NCBI GenBank assembly: GCA_002633025.1
Contig: NMRB01001487.1
Coordinates: forward strand, 69,862 to 133,861
DNA from: Notospermus geniculatus
Taxonomy: Eukaryota; Nemertea; Pilidiophora; Heteronemertea; Lineidae
DNA length: 64,000 nucleotides
Direction: 5' to 3'
Shown: in pieces, positions 11,608 to 22,438 of the stretch
Position numbering within the stretch: the first letter of the stretch is position 1
How the letters are laid out: every line of letters begins with the position of its first letter
The notes under the pieces: generated by a model
What the model saw: the letters and a program-made list of their open reading frames with translations, nothing else
Database searches by the model: none
What the model was told of the DNA's origin: nothing
Program-made: the position numbers and the translations under genes

Positions 11608-11754
11608 CAGTGTTTCCACCAAAGGGGGGGGGGATGGGGGATATGTCCCCTCCATAAAAAGTCAAAATTAGTCAAAATTTATATTTTTGACCAGCAATTC
11701 CGTCATATTTACTCTTTGCCCCCCCCCACAAAAAAATTCCTGGCAGAAACCCTG
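11608..11754. mobile_element. CAGTGTTTCC-type MITE (copy A)
   Basis: Starts CAGTGTTTCCACCAAAGG and ends CCTGGCAGAAACCCTG. The same insertion is at 27489-27635 in block B, so it predates the split. The flanking duplication has decayed. Confidence 0.75.
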
Positions 11755-11805
11755 TCCCAGACCCTTTGTCATGGTCTCTTTTGGTCATATCACCTTAGAA
11801 ACTGA

Positions 11806-12248
11806 CTTAAATTGGCTGATGACTGGAGTTATAGAGGTTCTTCACGTGACGTCACATTTCCACGACGATGCCGCCATATTGGCCGTCAAAATGTTGGGCA
11901 ACGTCACGGCATAAACACAGCGTCAACACACAGATCGTGACGTCAAAATGTCATGCATGACAGTTTTGACGTCACTTCCGGCCATTTGACGGCCAACATG
12001 GCTTAAATTGGCTGATGACTGGAGTTATAGAGGTTCTTCACGTGACGTCACATTTCCATGACGATGTGCCATATTGGCCGTCAAAATGTTAGGCGACGTC
12101 ACGGCATAAACACAGCATCAACACACAGATCGTGACGTCAAAATGTCATGCATGACAGTTTTGACGTCGCTTCCAGCCATTTGACGGCCAACATGGCTGA
12201 TTTTTGCAGTCATGTGACTGCTGTGACGTCAGTGAAGAACCTCTATGG
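11806..12248. repeat. CRE-rich 196-bp tandem repeat (copy A)
   Basis: Two units of about 196 bp (11806-12001 and 12002-12197) contain many GACGTCA or TGACGTCA words. The outer ends GAGGTTCTTCACGTGACG and GACGTCAGTGAAGAACCTC are inverted, so the whole may be a foldback transposon that amplified internally. More TGACGTCA sites continue to about 12380. TGACGTCA is the CREB/ATF consensus; any regulatory role is only a guess. Confidence 0.8.
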
Positions 12249-13024
12249 AGGAACTTCACGTGACGTCATCATTGACGTCATAATTCGCACGTCAGCCATG
12301 TTGGACGTCATTTGAAGCTACGAATGCGTTGGACGTGACGTCCAACATGGCGGCATCTCGTCGCGGCAGTGACGTCACAATCGTTGCTGCATGTCCTCTA
12401 TAGAGACCTTTTTTACTGGCAAGCTTCTCTAATTCCGTAATAGAAATGTCGCGAATGAAAAGTCCCCTTTTCTAGGTTGAAGTGCCCTTTTCACAAAGTT
12501 TGCAAAGTGCCCATTGCAAATCTTAAATATAACCCTAATGCCGTCATTTTTTCAAAATGTATGCCCAACTTGAACTATTAGCCTAATCACTGCACACCAC
12601 GAGGGATGAATCATCGTCGATATTCCCGCTGTCCCACCCATTATCCTATCCTAACCAAATAACAATCCAACGCCACACAATGGACTAGGAAGGTTAATTT
12701 ACCGTGATTGCATCTCACCCGGCCAGCGTGTCCCTCACTCCGCCGATCACGGATACAACCGATTTTTCCATTGTTCGCCCCGAGAAGATTGAGCGCGATT
12801 TAATCTCTCATTATGCGGCCAATCCGCCGAGACATAACGAAGACGCAGTCGGATTGATTTCATATTGTCGTGGATATGACATATCGACCGGACCGTCAAA
12901 GCAAGCTTCTTGTGTCTCCGTAGTGTCAAAAGTGTAATACACGCATCTTAATATTGGGTATTAAGAAGCCATCTTAATCTGGCGATGAAACGCACAGGGT
13001 TCTTCAGACAGTTGAAGTGACTTA

Positions 13025-13368
13025 GGGGCCGTCTCAAAATTGTTTTGATGCCAAAAAAGACGAAGTGACTTCGTCTGGGGGGAGGGGGGGTTCTCAATTT
13101 GGGGAAGCCCACTTCATCTTTTTTTGAAAAAATTGGCATCACTCTTTTTTTTACTGGACTCCTTTTTTTTACAGGAGAATAGATTTTACCATAAATAAAT
13201 ATTGTTCGCTTGGTTACTAGTGTCTTCACATGTTTTTCTTTATCATCTTTCCCTGCCTACCGTCCCGACATGGATGAAGCCAATGTGAAGTGCCCACTTC
13301 ATCTTTTGAAGGGGGGATGGGGTCAGGGAAAAGATGAAGTCACATCAATGTAATTTTGAGATGGCCCC
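13025..13368. mobile_element. Harbinger-type MITE, TTA duplication, A-specific
   Basis: Ends GGGGCCGTCTCAAAAT and ATTTTGAGATGGCCCC, flanked by TTA (13022-13024 and 13369-13371). Block B has the empty site ACTTAGC at 28934-28940. The interior holds inverted GATGAAGT words. 344 bp. Confidence 0.93.
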
Positions 13369-13503
13369 TTAGCATGTTAGGAGGTGTCTTCATCATCGAG
13401 ATGGCCATATGGCATGCAGTGGATTTCCCCAGATAAGATCGGAATGACGGGTTTTGTGCAACTTTGTCATGACTGTTGTGGTGAAATTAGAGATATTCAT
13501 ATG

Positions 13504-13693
13504 TGTGGTGGTCTAGGAAAACCCGTCGGATGTCGCGTCTGAGGACAGTGTTAATGGCCTTGGTGAACCCGCACATTTCAATAGCTGAAATGTACTACAT
13601 AACAGGTAAACAGTAGCAGATCAATGCACAGGCAATCTGACAGCCCTTGTTGATCACTCAGCGACTTCCGACGGGTTTTCCTAGACCACCACA
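13504..13693. mobile_element. 190-bp MITE with 27-bp inverted ends, A-specific
   Basis: Ends TGTGGTGGTCTAGGAAAACC and its exact inverse before CCACCACA. Block B lacks it near 29065-29085. The flanks suggest a TA-containing target; superfamily unassigned. Confidence 0.85.
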
Positions 13694-13904
13694 TATACTC
13701 CGGCAGCGAGTAAATGCCTGAACATATCCCACAAACCTGAACGTTATGACCAGACAAAAATTCTGGCCAGAACCAACCCCTGAAGACAAAGCCGTCACGA
13801 ACGGCAGAGGGTCTCCGGCAGATGGCAAGTTTTGTCAAATGACAAGAACTGCATGTTTGATGATCGATACCGAACACAGAAGAAGAAGAATAGTAAAAGT
13901 GGCA

Positions 13905-13985
13905 ACTTGACTGAGAATCGAACCCACTGCCTCTCAAACACGAGTCAGATATTCAACCACTGTGCCACTCTGAAAGCTGTTTGTG
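13905..13985 (-). mobile_element. tRNA-like SINE piece (copy A)
   Basis: The minus strand has an A-box-like GTGGCACAGTGGTTGAA and B-box-like GGGTTCGATTCTC. The same insertion is at about 30040-30120 in block B with minor changes. Confidence 0.6.
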
Positions 13986-13995
13986 TCATAAGAGG

Positions 13996-14162
13996 CAGGC
14001 GCGGATCCAAGGCGCACCTGCCACACAGCCCCCTTTTGGCCAACAAATCTGTAAAATTGACTGTGAAATTCAGAAATTTGGAGCAAATCATTGAAATTCA
14101 CCACAGATTTCAATGTTTCTAGCACAGTGCGCCCCTCTTTTCCAAAATCGTGGATCCGCCCG
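13996..14162. mobile_element. CAGG-type MITE, AGAGG duplication, A-specific
   Basis: Begins CAGGCGCGGATCC, ends GTGGATCCGCCCG, and is flanked by exact AGAGG (13991-13995, 14163-14167). Block B has a single AGAGG at 30123-30127. It lies 27 bp past the 5' splice site of the Atrophin exon at 14192-14325. Confidence 0.93.
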
Positions 14163-14191
14163 AGAGGTTCAACACTTGTTTTGATACTAAC

Positions 14192-14325
14192 CTTGCTGCT
14201 CGGAGATACATCATGAGGTCTCCGTCCATGATACAAGATGGCTGCCACAACATCTTCTCCAGGAGTTCTGGCTTCTCTGGCATGTTGGCTGGTGTGACGT
14301 TTGGTCGATATTCGGGGAGCCGAGC
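14192..14325 (-). CDS. RERE: Atrophin exon, copy A: ELM2 N-terminal part
   Basis: This 134-bp exon encodes ARLPEYRPNVTPANMPEK, then about 26 residues ending MMYLRAA plus two bases of an Arg codon. The segment WxP..xxxDxDLxMYLRAAR is the conserved core of the RERE ELM2 domain. The acceptor is GACTCATTGCAG; the donor is GTTAGTATC (GT at 14190-14191), weaker than its neighbours. Phase 0 in, phase 2 out. It differs from copy B (30152-30285) by one base, at 14305, a synonymous CGA/CGG Arg change. A 167-bp transposon (13996-14162) sits only 27 bp inside the downstream intron and is absent from copy B. Confidence 0.96.
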
Positions 14326-14527
14326 CTGCAATGAGTCGAAATGAGAGTAGTGTAAATCCCATTGGGAAACAAACCCACAACCTCAGAGGTGACAGCCGCT
14401 GACACTCCCACTACGCCACTACACTTTTATTCAAGTCTGGCACGATCTACAGAGGACTCAGTGAAATGGAAGCAAGGAAATGGAACATTCAGTTTTACCG
14501 CACGATTTTATTCATGCGTGTCTCGAA

Positions 14528-15040
14528 AGCCAGGCGTACATCACACTTGCGACTGGAAGCAACTGATCTGATCAGTCGCTGGTGATGTACGTGCTGCACA
14601 AACAGTGCAAATTCACCAACTCAGAAAAACTTAGAAGCATCCAATCAGTCGTTATGTCCTGACCGCATACATCGACCCAGCGACTGGCGCTGAAGGGGTT
14701 ATTGTCGTCCTGGGTATAGACAAAGTATACCCAGGTACAAAATGTCATCCAGACAAACTATACCCGGGTATAGTTTGTCTGGACGACATTGAACCTGGGT
14801 ATACTTTGTCTAATACCCAGGATGACAATAACCCCTTCAGCACGACTGGCAGCAACTCAGGTAGCATCCAGGGCGTTGAGACTCGATTTCATTCAGAAAA
14901 CTGCATGGCACTGATCAGTCGGAAGCCCGCATACATCGCCACAACTGAACGAAACTGGATACAACTAGTTGGAAGAAAGTTGAAGGATGTGCAACTCACG
15001 GCGACTGGCGATTTCTCAGTTCCAGTGAGTCGAAAGGGTG
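14528..15040. mobile_element. AGCCTAG-family element, A block
   Basis: Contains CCAGGCGTACATCACACTTG, TGCGACTGGAAGCAACTGAT and later sub-repeats of the family, interrupted by 14689-14842. Block B has other sequence here. Exact ends were not resolved. Confidence 0.7.
14689..14842. mobile_element. palindromic MITE nested in AGCCTAG element
   Basis: Ends GCTGAAGGGGTTATTGTC and the inverse, with an inner ACCCAGGT hairpin, are flanked by CGACTGGC (14681-14688 and 14843-14850), an 8-bp duplication. A related, larger foldback occupies 30375-30898 in block B. Confidence 0.8.
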
Positions 15041-15514
15041 GTTTGTCTGAGAATCATTGCGAACATAGACGACAGTCTAAGAACTGTTACAAGGAGCTAC
15101 GATTTTTTCATTCATCCCTTGCCACAGGCCAAAATTTGCCAGTGGGACACTACTTTAGTAGGCCTAGATCCTAACAGTGCAACAACAGGCAACTGTACGG
15201 CCTTGATACTGACAGAAGGTTGAGGATAGAACTTCACAGAAGTGTTTTCGCACTGCAGCTGACAGACTCGGCTTTAATTGCAGCTGTCAACTATAAGTGG
15301 CTTACAATGAAATCTATCAAGTATCGATCGATCTTCAAGTGTTTTCCCATTTGTTACTGACTGTATACAGCAGTGCATGAAAACATGTACAGAGAGAGTC
15401 GAGGACTTGGTGCACATGCCTTAATGATACCTCATGATCGCTTGCAAAAAATACAACCCACTTTCGAATACTTGATATTAGCAAAAATTTATATGAATTT
15501 TTGATATTAGTGTA

Positions 15515-15677
15515 CAGTGGAACCTCTCTATTAAGGACACCTTCGGGATTGTCAGATGGTGTCCTGAATTGAGAGGTGTCCTGATTACAGAGGTTAAAAT
15601 GAAGAGAAATGATCAATTTGGGACTGAACTTCGGTGTGTCCTCCTGGCAGAGGTGTCCACAAAGGGAGGTTCCACTG
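15515..15677. mobile_element. pogo/mariner-like MITE (copy A)
   Basis: Ends CAGTGGAACCTCTCTATTAA and GGGAGGTTCCACTG, flanked by TA. The interior has GTGTCCT words. This is a common Tc1/mariner (pogo-type) non-autonomous repeat. The same insertion in B (31678-32084) is split by another element. Confidence 0.85.
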
Positions 15678-17153
15678 TATTCTCAACAGCAGTCAGCCGC
15701 GCTTATTGCCAAAAGATGGCAGCAAGTTCTAATGGACCAATACAAAAGAACATTCTCCTGATTGGTGCTCAATCAAACATGAATAGGCCTGCTAGGTATT
15801 GAAACAGGCCACAATCTGCAGTGACGCCTATTGGTCAACGGACTGACAGCTTCTATTTCCCTTGATAAAATGTGAACACAGTTGGTCAACGACACTGAAG
15901 GGATGAATGTCGTCCACTCTGAATCCTAACCCCCGGGCCCTACCCACAACCCTTGATACCGGGCCTCCTACCCCTGACCCCTAAAGCCTACTCCTTGTCC
16001 TGACCCTAACCCCTCACCCTTCGAGGCAGCCGTTACCCTAGATACTGGGTACCCTGTCCATAGGATTAGACAACATTTACACGTTTTACACGTAAGTCAA
16101 CGACTTCATAAGTTTACTTTCACAGCTTTTAAATATGATTTGTCTAGACAAAAGCAAGTTGCCTTCAGGAGAAGTTTTTTTATCAACCCTCCCCATCCAC
16201 ACATTTAAACTGTTTTTTTACATCCAAAAACAACAACAAAATAGCACCTCAGGGAAATTAGAAAACTTGGATCAGATTTTTGGCCATCTTTCAAGACTAG
16301 AGCTCGAACGACCCGTAACGGCCATTTTGAGACAGACGTTGCCACTTTCATTTGAAGTCTATACTCCTACTGCATTACGATGATACTTTTCGTCAGTCGC
16401 GGAAATCTATGTCCATATTGACCTGACATTGCACTCAATGTGTCAATATCATCATTCCGTAGGCCATTGGTACTCAAACCCGACCCGGCTGCCCGCCAAT
16501 AAATCATCACAATGCATGACTTCTCTTATAGTGTCATTTCGGCAAGCAAAAAGACCTAAAAACATTTATTAATATTTACACAACTCTACACGCACAATAC
16601 GCCCAATTGCTCCTCATCCATTATTAATCATTTCAAACGAATGGTCTCTCTTGATTAATAACTCTTTTCAGAAATCGGTCTCTACTGATTGATAATTATT
16701 TCATGCGTGCCATCTCGTCACCACTGATACCATTCTAATGACCGAACACGCAGTCCAAGACGTCCTTTCTATATTGACAAGTTGCCGTTTATTGTGTCCG
16801 CAATTATTGACATTGATGCACTCAGCGGTGGCAATTCGCTGACGACAGATCCGTGTTATTCCGATCGCTGTAGCTGTAATCTTGAGAAATTAGAGCCGCG
16901 GTGTTCCCGCTCGGATAGCGACAGTTGCACGCTTTGTATCCGACAGGATATGGAATAAGTGGAGGGATGTGATTGGCTGATGGGTGCTATCATTCTCTCC
17001 AGGCCGCAGTATTAGGTGGCCATCTTTTGTGCTGTCGGCATCAGCTTTGCATAGCTGTGTTTTGTAAATGTTTAAAGGGGAAGTCTGTACAACTGAATCT
17101 ACAAATGGGCAGCAGTCAAAATATTGAGATGACATGCCTAGAGGCAAATAATT
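15678..17153. other. intron, mostly unique, shared by A and B
   Basis: Matches block B 32085-33560 closely. It includes a C-rich stretch with CCTAACCC words (15930-16010) and AT-rich sequence. No exon with both splice sites was seen. Confidence 0.6.
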
Positions 17154-17503
17154 CAGTGTTCTCCAACTTCTTACGGTTTGACTCGGCGGTACAACATGCC
17201 ACAATGCAGGAATTGCAAATGTGTAATGCGAGTCTCATTGTGAAGGGGAGCCGGGGGAGGGGTTTACTGCAGAAAATTTGACAAAAGATGATGCAATACT
17301 TGCATTTCAGAGATTTAAAAGGTCTTGGACTTGTTTTTTTATGTGGATAACTATTTTTTTGCCCTAAATGTGAATTTTTCACAAGTTGACTCGACTATGA
17401 AACATTTTGACTCAGTGGGAAGGGCACAACTGGATTTTGACTCGGCGGTCAAATATTTTGACTTGGTGGCAGGTAGGCAGTAAATAGGAGTTGGAGAACA
17501 CTG
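17154..17503. mobile_element. CAGTGTTC-type element (copy A)
   Basis: Ends CAGTGTTCTCCAACT and AGTTGGAGAACACTG are inverted. The interior repeats TTTGACTCGGCGG-like words. Also present in B at 33561-33910, so older than the A/B split. Confidence 0.8.
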
Positions 17504-17633
17504 AAATATTAGTCAGGGTGGTACATTTTTTTGGCAAAGTGGTATATTTGGCAATCTGAGCTGCTTCACAGTTCTACATGTAGATATTTTTGGATGGAAT
17601 ACCACTCTGCCACCGGGAGACTAAGAGCAATAG

Positions 17634-17916
17634 CAGGTGCGGATCCAGGATTTTTGGCAGAGGGGGGTCAGGGCTGCTGAAGGCAGTCATTCCAGGCGAG
17701 CGCCGATGGTACCCGCGCCGACGGGGGTCTCAGGGCCTCTGCCAGAAAATTTTGAAATCTAGGAGGCCATAGATGCGATTTCCTGGAATCTCAGTATCAA
17801 GACAGCAGCTTTATTTTTACGTTTTTTGCTTATTATTGCAAATTATTGAGAAAACAAATTGGTGGTGGAAAGCAGGGGGTCACGACCCCCAAAATCCCCC
17901 TCTGGGTCCGCGCCTG
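17634..17916. mobile_element. CAGG-type element, AATAG duplication, A-specific
   Basis: Begins CAGGTGCGGATCCAGG and ends GGGTCCGCGCCTG, flanked by exact AATAG (17629-17633, 17917-17921). Block B has a single AATAG at 34034-34038. The interior differs from the short family and has GCCTCTGCCAGAAAATTTTG, also seen near 57935. Confidence 0.93.
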
Positions 17917-18941
17917 AATAGTTAAACTACTGGATATCAATGTCAATGTCCCTCACCAGTGATATATTATTGAAATAATTGGAACAAATTATCCACTTTT
18001 AGACAAAGTACAGAACAAATTTTAATGAAATCTAATGACTCAGAGCCAAGTTATGACCATTTTTCAAATCAAATTGAAAGCATTCTATCATTCAACATTT
18101 CACTTTTTCCATTCAAATACACAACAGAAACAAATCATGCACTCGTCCACTATTTTCAAACGCCGGCAATGAATCTTTTTACGCATATATTCTCAAATAA
18201 TAGCAATAGTCGTGATGATCGTGACATAGATTCATAGTCAATTTGATACAGCGTAATTCCACCTCAAGAAGCCAGGAAAGCTGTACACCAATGCACACAC
18301 AAATGCACAATTGACATGTCTCAAGTTGACTTGAAATGGACTGTTATAAAATTGATATTGTCGGTTCACGAACGCCAATGGCGGTGTCTCTCTCATTAGT
18401 CATTAATTGCATGCTGGGATTAATGGTCGTATTTAGTCGTTAGGGCATGGCGGTAAATGATTTAGGTGTCGTGTACACGGGGGTCTGGGGAGCGATTTGG
18501 TAATGAAGAGTGTTACGGGTATGGATAGTGGGGAATTATAATGATGAACCAATGGGACCTGAATCACAGCCCCAATCGTATGCTGAAAATCGTAAACAAT
18601 TTTAGCAATGCATGAAGTAAACAAGTTAAATGATGTGACCTGTCTACAGAGGTGAAGTGGTTTGACTATCAACTGAGCCGCAGGAGTTTAGTTAGAGGGA
18701 GTTTGAAAGTCAAAATACTTCCGAATTTTAGGCGCCAGGAAATCAAGTACTTCCAAACAATTTTAAACTTCTAATGTATTTACCGTAAGCTTATGAAGTA
18801 CATTTAGATTTCCAAGAAAAGCCCCAAAACTTCCTGATTTTGGGGTTAAAAAAGTCATGAATTCCTGTCCAAAAATGTTACAAACCCCTGTGAGCCATCC
18901 AATATCAATGAAGTTGAAATGCAGCCGAGTCAACCAATCAG

Positions 18942-18985
18942 CAGGCACGGATCCAGAGGGGGCCTTCGTTCTGCCCCTGATCAGG
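18942..18985. mobile_element. CAGG-type MITE remnant (copy A)
   Basis: CAGGCACGGATCCAGAGGGG begins a copy that is almost wholly deleted here; block B keeps a longer version at 36139-36290. Confidence 0.55.
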
Positions 18986-19262
18986 CTGCTTTTCGACCAA
19001 TCACGTGGTAATGGACAGCAGGCGATACCGGCATCAGTATAGAGCCTGTGCAGTTGCCAATTGTGGCGTCACATTCGACCGGCGCTCCACCATGCTGACA
19101 TCAACGACAAATGTGCCACATGTAGGTCACGTCATGATTGAAATCACACACACTCCACTTGCGCCGACGGCAATGTGCACCACGTGGGAAGACGACATCA
19201 TTTGAAGCCAACATGATGGCGGCTTTTTCTGTGATGACGTCATCAGCACAGGTTCTATAGGC

Positions 19263-19386
19263 CAGTGTTTCCGGGGGACAGGGGGTGATATTCCCCCTCA
19301 GAAAGTCAAAATTTGTGTTTTTGACCAAGAATTCTGTCAAATTTTCTCTATATCCCCCCTCACAAAAACTCCTGGCAGAAACACAG
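19263..19386. mobile_element. CAGTGTTTCC-type MITE, TAGGC duplication, A-specific
   Basis: Begins CAGTGTTTCCGGGGGAC, ends CTGGCAGAAACACAG, with TAGGC at 19258-19262 and 19387-19391. Block B has one TAGGC at 36633-36637. It lies 54 bp past the donor of the Atrophin exon at 19443-19596. Confidence 0.92.
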
Positions 19387-19442
19387 TAGGCCCTAGTTGT
19401 GAGAACAGGAACTAATCTATCCAAGATGAATTGTCAACTTAC

Positions 19443-19596
19443 CTGGTGGCTCGGCCCGACCCGAATCTCCCCCTGCGTGGTCGCCAGCCTTTTGGTTGCC
19501 GAATTATAACCAAAGATATAGAAGAAGTGGTCAGGGAGAGGCTGGAAGTCCTTGACGGCAAAGATATCCTGGTAATGGAGGACCCGGCACTTTCCT
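19443..19596 (-). CDS. RERE: Atrophin exon, copy A: BAH C-terminus and ELM2 start
   Basis: This 154-bp exon completes an Arg codon and encodes 51 residues starting [18 protein letters not shown], through HFFYIFGYN, and ending [13 protein letters not shown]. The FFYI(L/F)GYN motif is the end of the RERE BAH domain and [10 protein letters not shown] starts ELM2. The acceptor is TTTTTCTCTTTCCAG and the donor CAG/GTAAGT (19437-19442) is the consensus. Phase 2 in, phase 0 out. It differs from copy B (36689-36842) only at 19500, a synonymous Ser TCG/TCA change. An A-specific 124-bp transposon (19263-19386) lies 54 bp past the donor. Confidence 0.97.
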
Positions 19597-20113
19597 CTGG
19601 AAAGAGAAAAATATTGGTGTTTTCAGAGATGCACAACCATCAAGGGTATGGAACAGGGTATCCAGTATCCAGAACGGCTGCCTGTAAGGGTCAGGATTAG
19701 GAGATTGTATTACATTTTTGTATACATTTTTCCATCAGGGCCAAAGCTATAGCATTATTGGCTCTGGTGAGTACAGACAAGGCCATCTCAAGCTACTCAT
19801 GTTCCTCACTTGGATGGGGTCTTTTACTTGCCCTTGCAAGGATACAAGGTAAAGGCACTACCTTACTGTCCCATGCGATGGACTGAAGAGCCGGGAATGA
19901 AATCCTATATGTGACCCGTCACAGCAAAGCTAGGCGCATGTCGCTCAGAAGGTGAGCCTCAACAAACTAAGATGACACCAGGAGAGAATGGAAGAAATAG
20001 ATCATTTCAGATTTCATAATAGGCAGACAATACTGAAACTGACAAACATTTGGTCTCAACCTGCCAAGCTAAGAGCGACATGTGCCTGGTTTTGCTGTGA
20101 GGGGTCACATACG

Positions 20114-20186
20114 GCCCGGGCTAGATTCGAACCCGGGACCTCCCACTTGCTGAGTGGATGCGGTAACCACTCTGCTATCAGGGCTC
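20114..20186 (-). tRNA. tRNA-like sequence, probably a SINE head or pseudogene
   Basis: Minus strand reads GAGCCCTGATAGCAGAGTGG, with a perfect A box (TAGCAGAGTGG), an anticodon-type stem UCCAC/GUGGG around UCAGCAA, and a B box GGTTCGAATC. Position 33 is C instead of U, and the acceptor stem does not close cleanly. Only block A has it. Best read as a tRNA-derived pseudogene or SINE start, not a working tRNA. Confidence 0.45.
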
Positions 20187-20236
20187 CTCGGCTATCAGGG
20201 CTCCTCAGCTATCAGGGCTCCTCGGCTATCAGGGGT
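20170..20236. repeat. short tandem repeat, 17-18 bp units
   Basis: About three tandem copies of GCTATCAGGGCTCCTC, growing out of the end of the tRNA-like sequence. Confidence 0.85.
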
Positions 20237-20365
20237 AGCCGCATTGAAACTCCGCTAGTGCTTCGACAGCCTATCGGTGTTAAAATGCATGGAAAAATGT
20301 ACAGCACTATCGGCAGATGGGCTCCGCTAGCGCTAGCGGAGTTTCTATGCGGCCACCCCAGGGCT
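20237..20365. mobile_element. foldback MITE with GAAACTCCG arms
   Basis: Left arm GTAGCCGCATTGAAACTCCG and right arm CGGAGTTTCTATGCGGCCAC are inverted. A relative at 48338-48459 shows an 8-bp duplication. Confidence 0.65.
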
Positions 20366-20883
20366 TTAGGGGTCAGAGGTAGAACGCCAGGAATCAAGGG
20401 TGGTGGGATAGGCATATCACAGTGGACGACATAGTGGGGATCATACATGTAGCTACGATAGAGGGTTGCACACTGATACCAGGTCTGATGCAATGGATGC
20501 CATTCGTGTGGGAAATTGACCAGGACCAAGATGCCCCTCACACTGCAATTTTAACCAGTGACACCTATTGAGGCAATGGGCTACAGTCCTCATTGTTGAC
20601 CATCAGAGAGTTAAATCAGGCATAATCTGATGGGAGCAATTTTAGTTCAACTCGACCACAATGATCACTCATTTCTACAAGTGGTGATTGTTATGGTGTC
20701 ATATAGCCATTTATTTCATAGTCATTACTGAATAATGTATCCATTTCCCACTTTATAACCATTTTCAACTCATTATTCATGGCTAAACTGCCAAGGATAC
20801 ACATGCGTATTGCAAAATTGAAGTTGCTCATGGGTCTAGCTGCCATACGCAGTCAACTCTGCAGGCTGTGGGGGTAAAACAGA

Positions 20884-21420
20884 CTGTCTAAAATTCGCAG
20901 GCATCTTGATAATACAACTTGTGCTAGGGTGACAAATGCATTGGTGACATCTAGGCTTGATTTCCAAAATGGTTTGCTGCTAGGTGTACCTGATTATGAA
21001 GTTAGTCGGTTACAAAGAGCACAGAATGCAGCTGCTAGGCTACTCACCGGCACAAAAAGAAAGGAACACATAACTCCGGTTTTAAGAGAACTGCATTGGC
21101 TTCCTGTGAGACACCGCATTGAGTATAAAGCCGCCCTGATTGTGCATCAAGCCCTGCATCAGGAGTCCAGTCCATCCTATTTGCATGAGCTCTTCGTCCG
21201 GCGTGCTTGTGGCACGGGTCGTTTACTTCGGTCATCCAGTGACCCATGGCTTTTGGTCATTCCCAGGTCAAAGGGGACATATGGTGACCGTTGCTTCCGT
21301 GTTGCTGCATGCAGGATGTGGAACTCCTTGCCTTTTTCATTGCGGTGTCTCACAGGTGGCCAGACAGCACTTTTTAAGAAACATCTTAAAACGCACCTCT
21401 TTAAAATATATTTTGGGTAA
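20884..21420 (+). pseudogene. CR1-like LINE reverse transcriptase, C-terminal fragment
   Basis: An open frame from the insertion edge to 21420 encodes the C-terminal region that follows the reverse transcriptase core in CR1/L2/Rex-type LINE ORF2. Recognisable words are ALVTSRLDFQNGLL, LQRAQNAAARLLTG, HITPVLRELHWLPVRHRIEY, GDRCFRVAACRMWNSLP and FKKHLKTHLF. The palm motifs (YADD) and endonuclease are missing through 5' truncation at insertion, so it is dead on arrival. The frame is undamaged, which fits a young insertion. An untranslated tail follows, ending in ATTATTATTATT repeats at about 21540-21558. Confidence 0.93.
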
Positions 21421-21620
21421 TTGTTTTATTTCTCATTATTCCTTTTATCATTTTTAACTTTCTGTATTAAACTCTTGTAACTCTTGTTCATGTAAGGTGC
21501 TTAGAAAAAGTTTTACTTTAATGTAGCACCTTAATATAATAAATTATTATTATTATTTATTACTAGAAGTTTGCAGGGGCGTTGCCCCTGCAAAGCCTTC
21601 TCACCTACAGCAGTTCATTG

Positions 21621-22123
21621 TACCGTATTTATGCGTATTTAAGCACATGCGCTTATAAACGAAAATCGCTTGTTTTAAGGCATTTTTTCTGTCTTCGTTT
21701 CGCCCGATTATAAACTCATGCGCTTATACTTTTCTGGAACAAAACAACTTCTTTGGAAACCGCTTCTTTACAATGTCATCTCATTTTATACAAACGATAC
21801 TTAGTCCATTGGTAAAGTTAGCCCATCGCCGACAACGATCACAGTGTCTCATGCCGACAACAGTACTGTTGTCGGCATGAGACACTGTGATTGTTGTCGG
21901 CGATGGGCTAACTTACTTTTGACCCGCGCCGCCGCGACTTGATAATTATTGTACTTCTTGAATGTTTGATGTGAAATGTATCAGATACACTTTGGCTGTA
22001 TGAGATACGGTACACTAACAAAATGAATTTTCTTTTTGGAATCATTGGCCACATCACTTATATTCGAATTTTAGCACACGTCGATTATAAGCGCAGTGTG
22101 CTAAAATACGCATAAATACGGTA
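21621..22123. mobile_element. 503-bp palindromic MITE with ACCGTATTTATGCG ends
   Basis: Ends TACCGTATTTATGCGTATTT and AAATACGCATAAATACGGTA are inverted and continue into TTATAAGCGCA-type arms. TA at both ends suggests a Tc1/mariner-like target. A 100-bp palindrome sits in its centre. Confidence 0.85.
21815..21914. repeat. 100-bp near-perfect palindrome
   Basis: AAGTTAGCCCATCGCCGACA and onward reads the same on both strands apart from a single mismatched pair, with no spacer at the centre (AACAGTACTGTT). It lies within the MITE at 21621-22123. Confidence 0.92.
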
Positions 22124-22415
22124 GACGTTTTCAGTTAGAGGAAGTCCTTAGTGAGGACGCCTCAGACAAAACCTATTCCAGAATCGACCTTATCCATTTC
22201 CTTTGTAAAGGAGTTTCTCTGTTACTAAGGCGTCCTCACGAAAGGGTTTCCTATGTAAACTATATTATACACAATAGAATCTGACGTAACACGTGTTAAT
22301 GGTAAACCACCCCTGCTCACTGAGGCCTGCGAGATATGCGGCAAATCACCATTGACCAATATATTCTAAGCTTCCAGCTGCGACATATCTTAACGTTGCT
22401 TTCAGCTGGATGCTC

Positions 22416-22438
22416 NNNNNNNNNNNNNNNNNNNNNNN
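22416..22438. other. assembly gap, 23 N
   Basis: Run of 23 N inside the A-specific insertion; the true length is unknown. Confidence 0.99.

Noticed and set aside
15925-16040. Telomere-like CCTAACCC words
   Set aside because: Irregular C-rich text without a regular array, and the same stretch occurs in block B inside a gene intron.
19431-19700. Plus-strand 89-codon frame across the Atrophin exon
   Set aside because: Antisense shadow of the real minus-strand exon 19443-19596, which has splice sites and a conserved protein.
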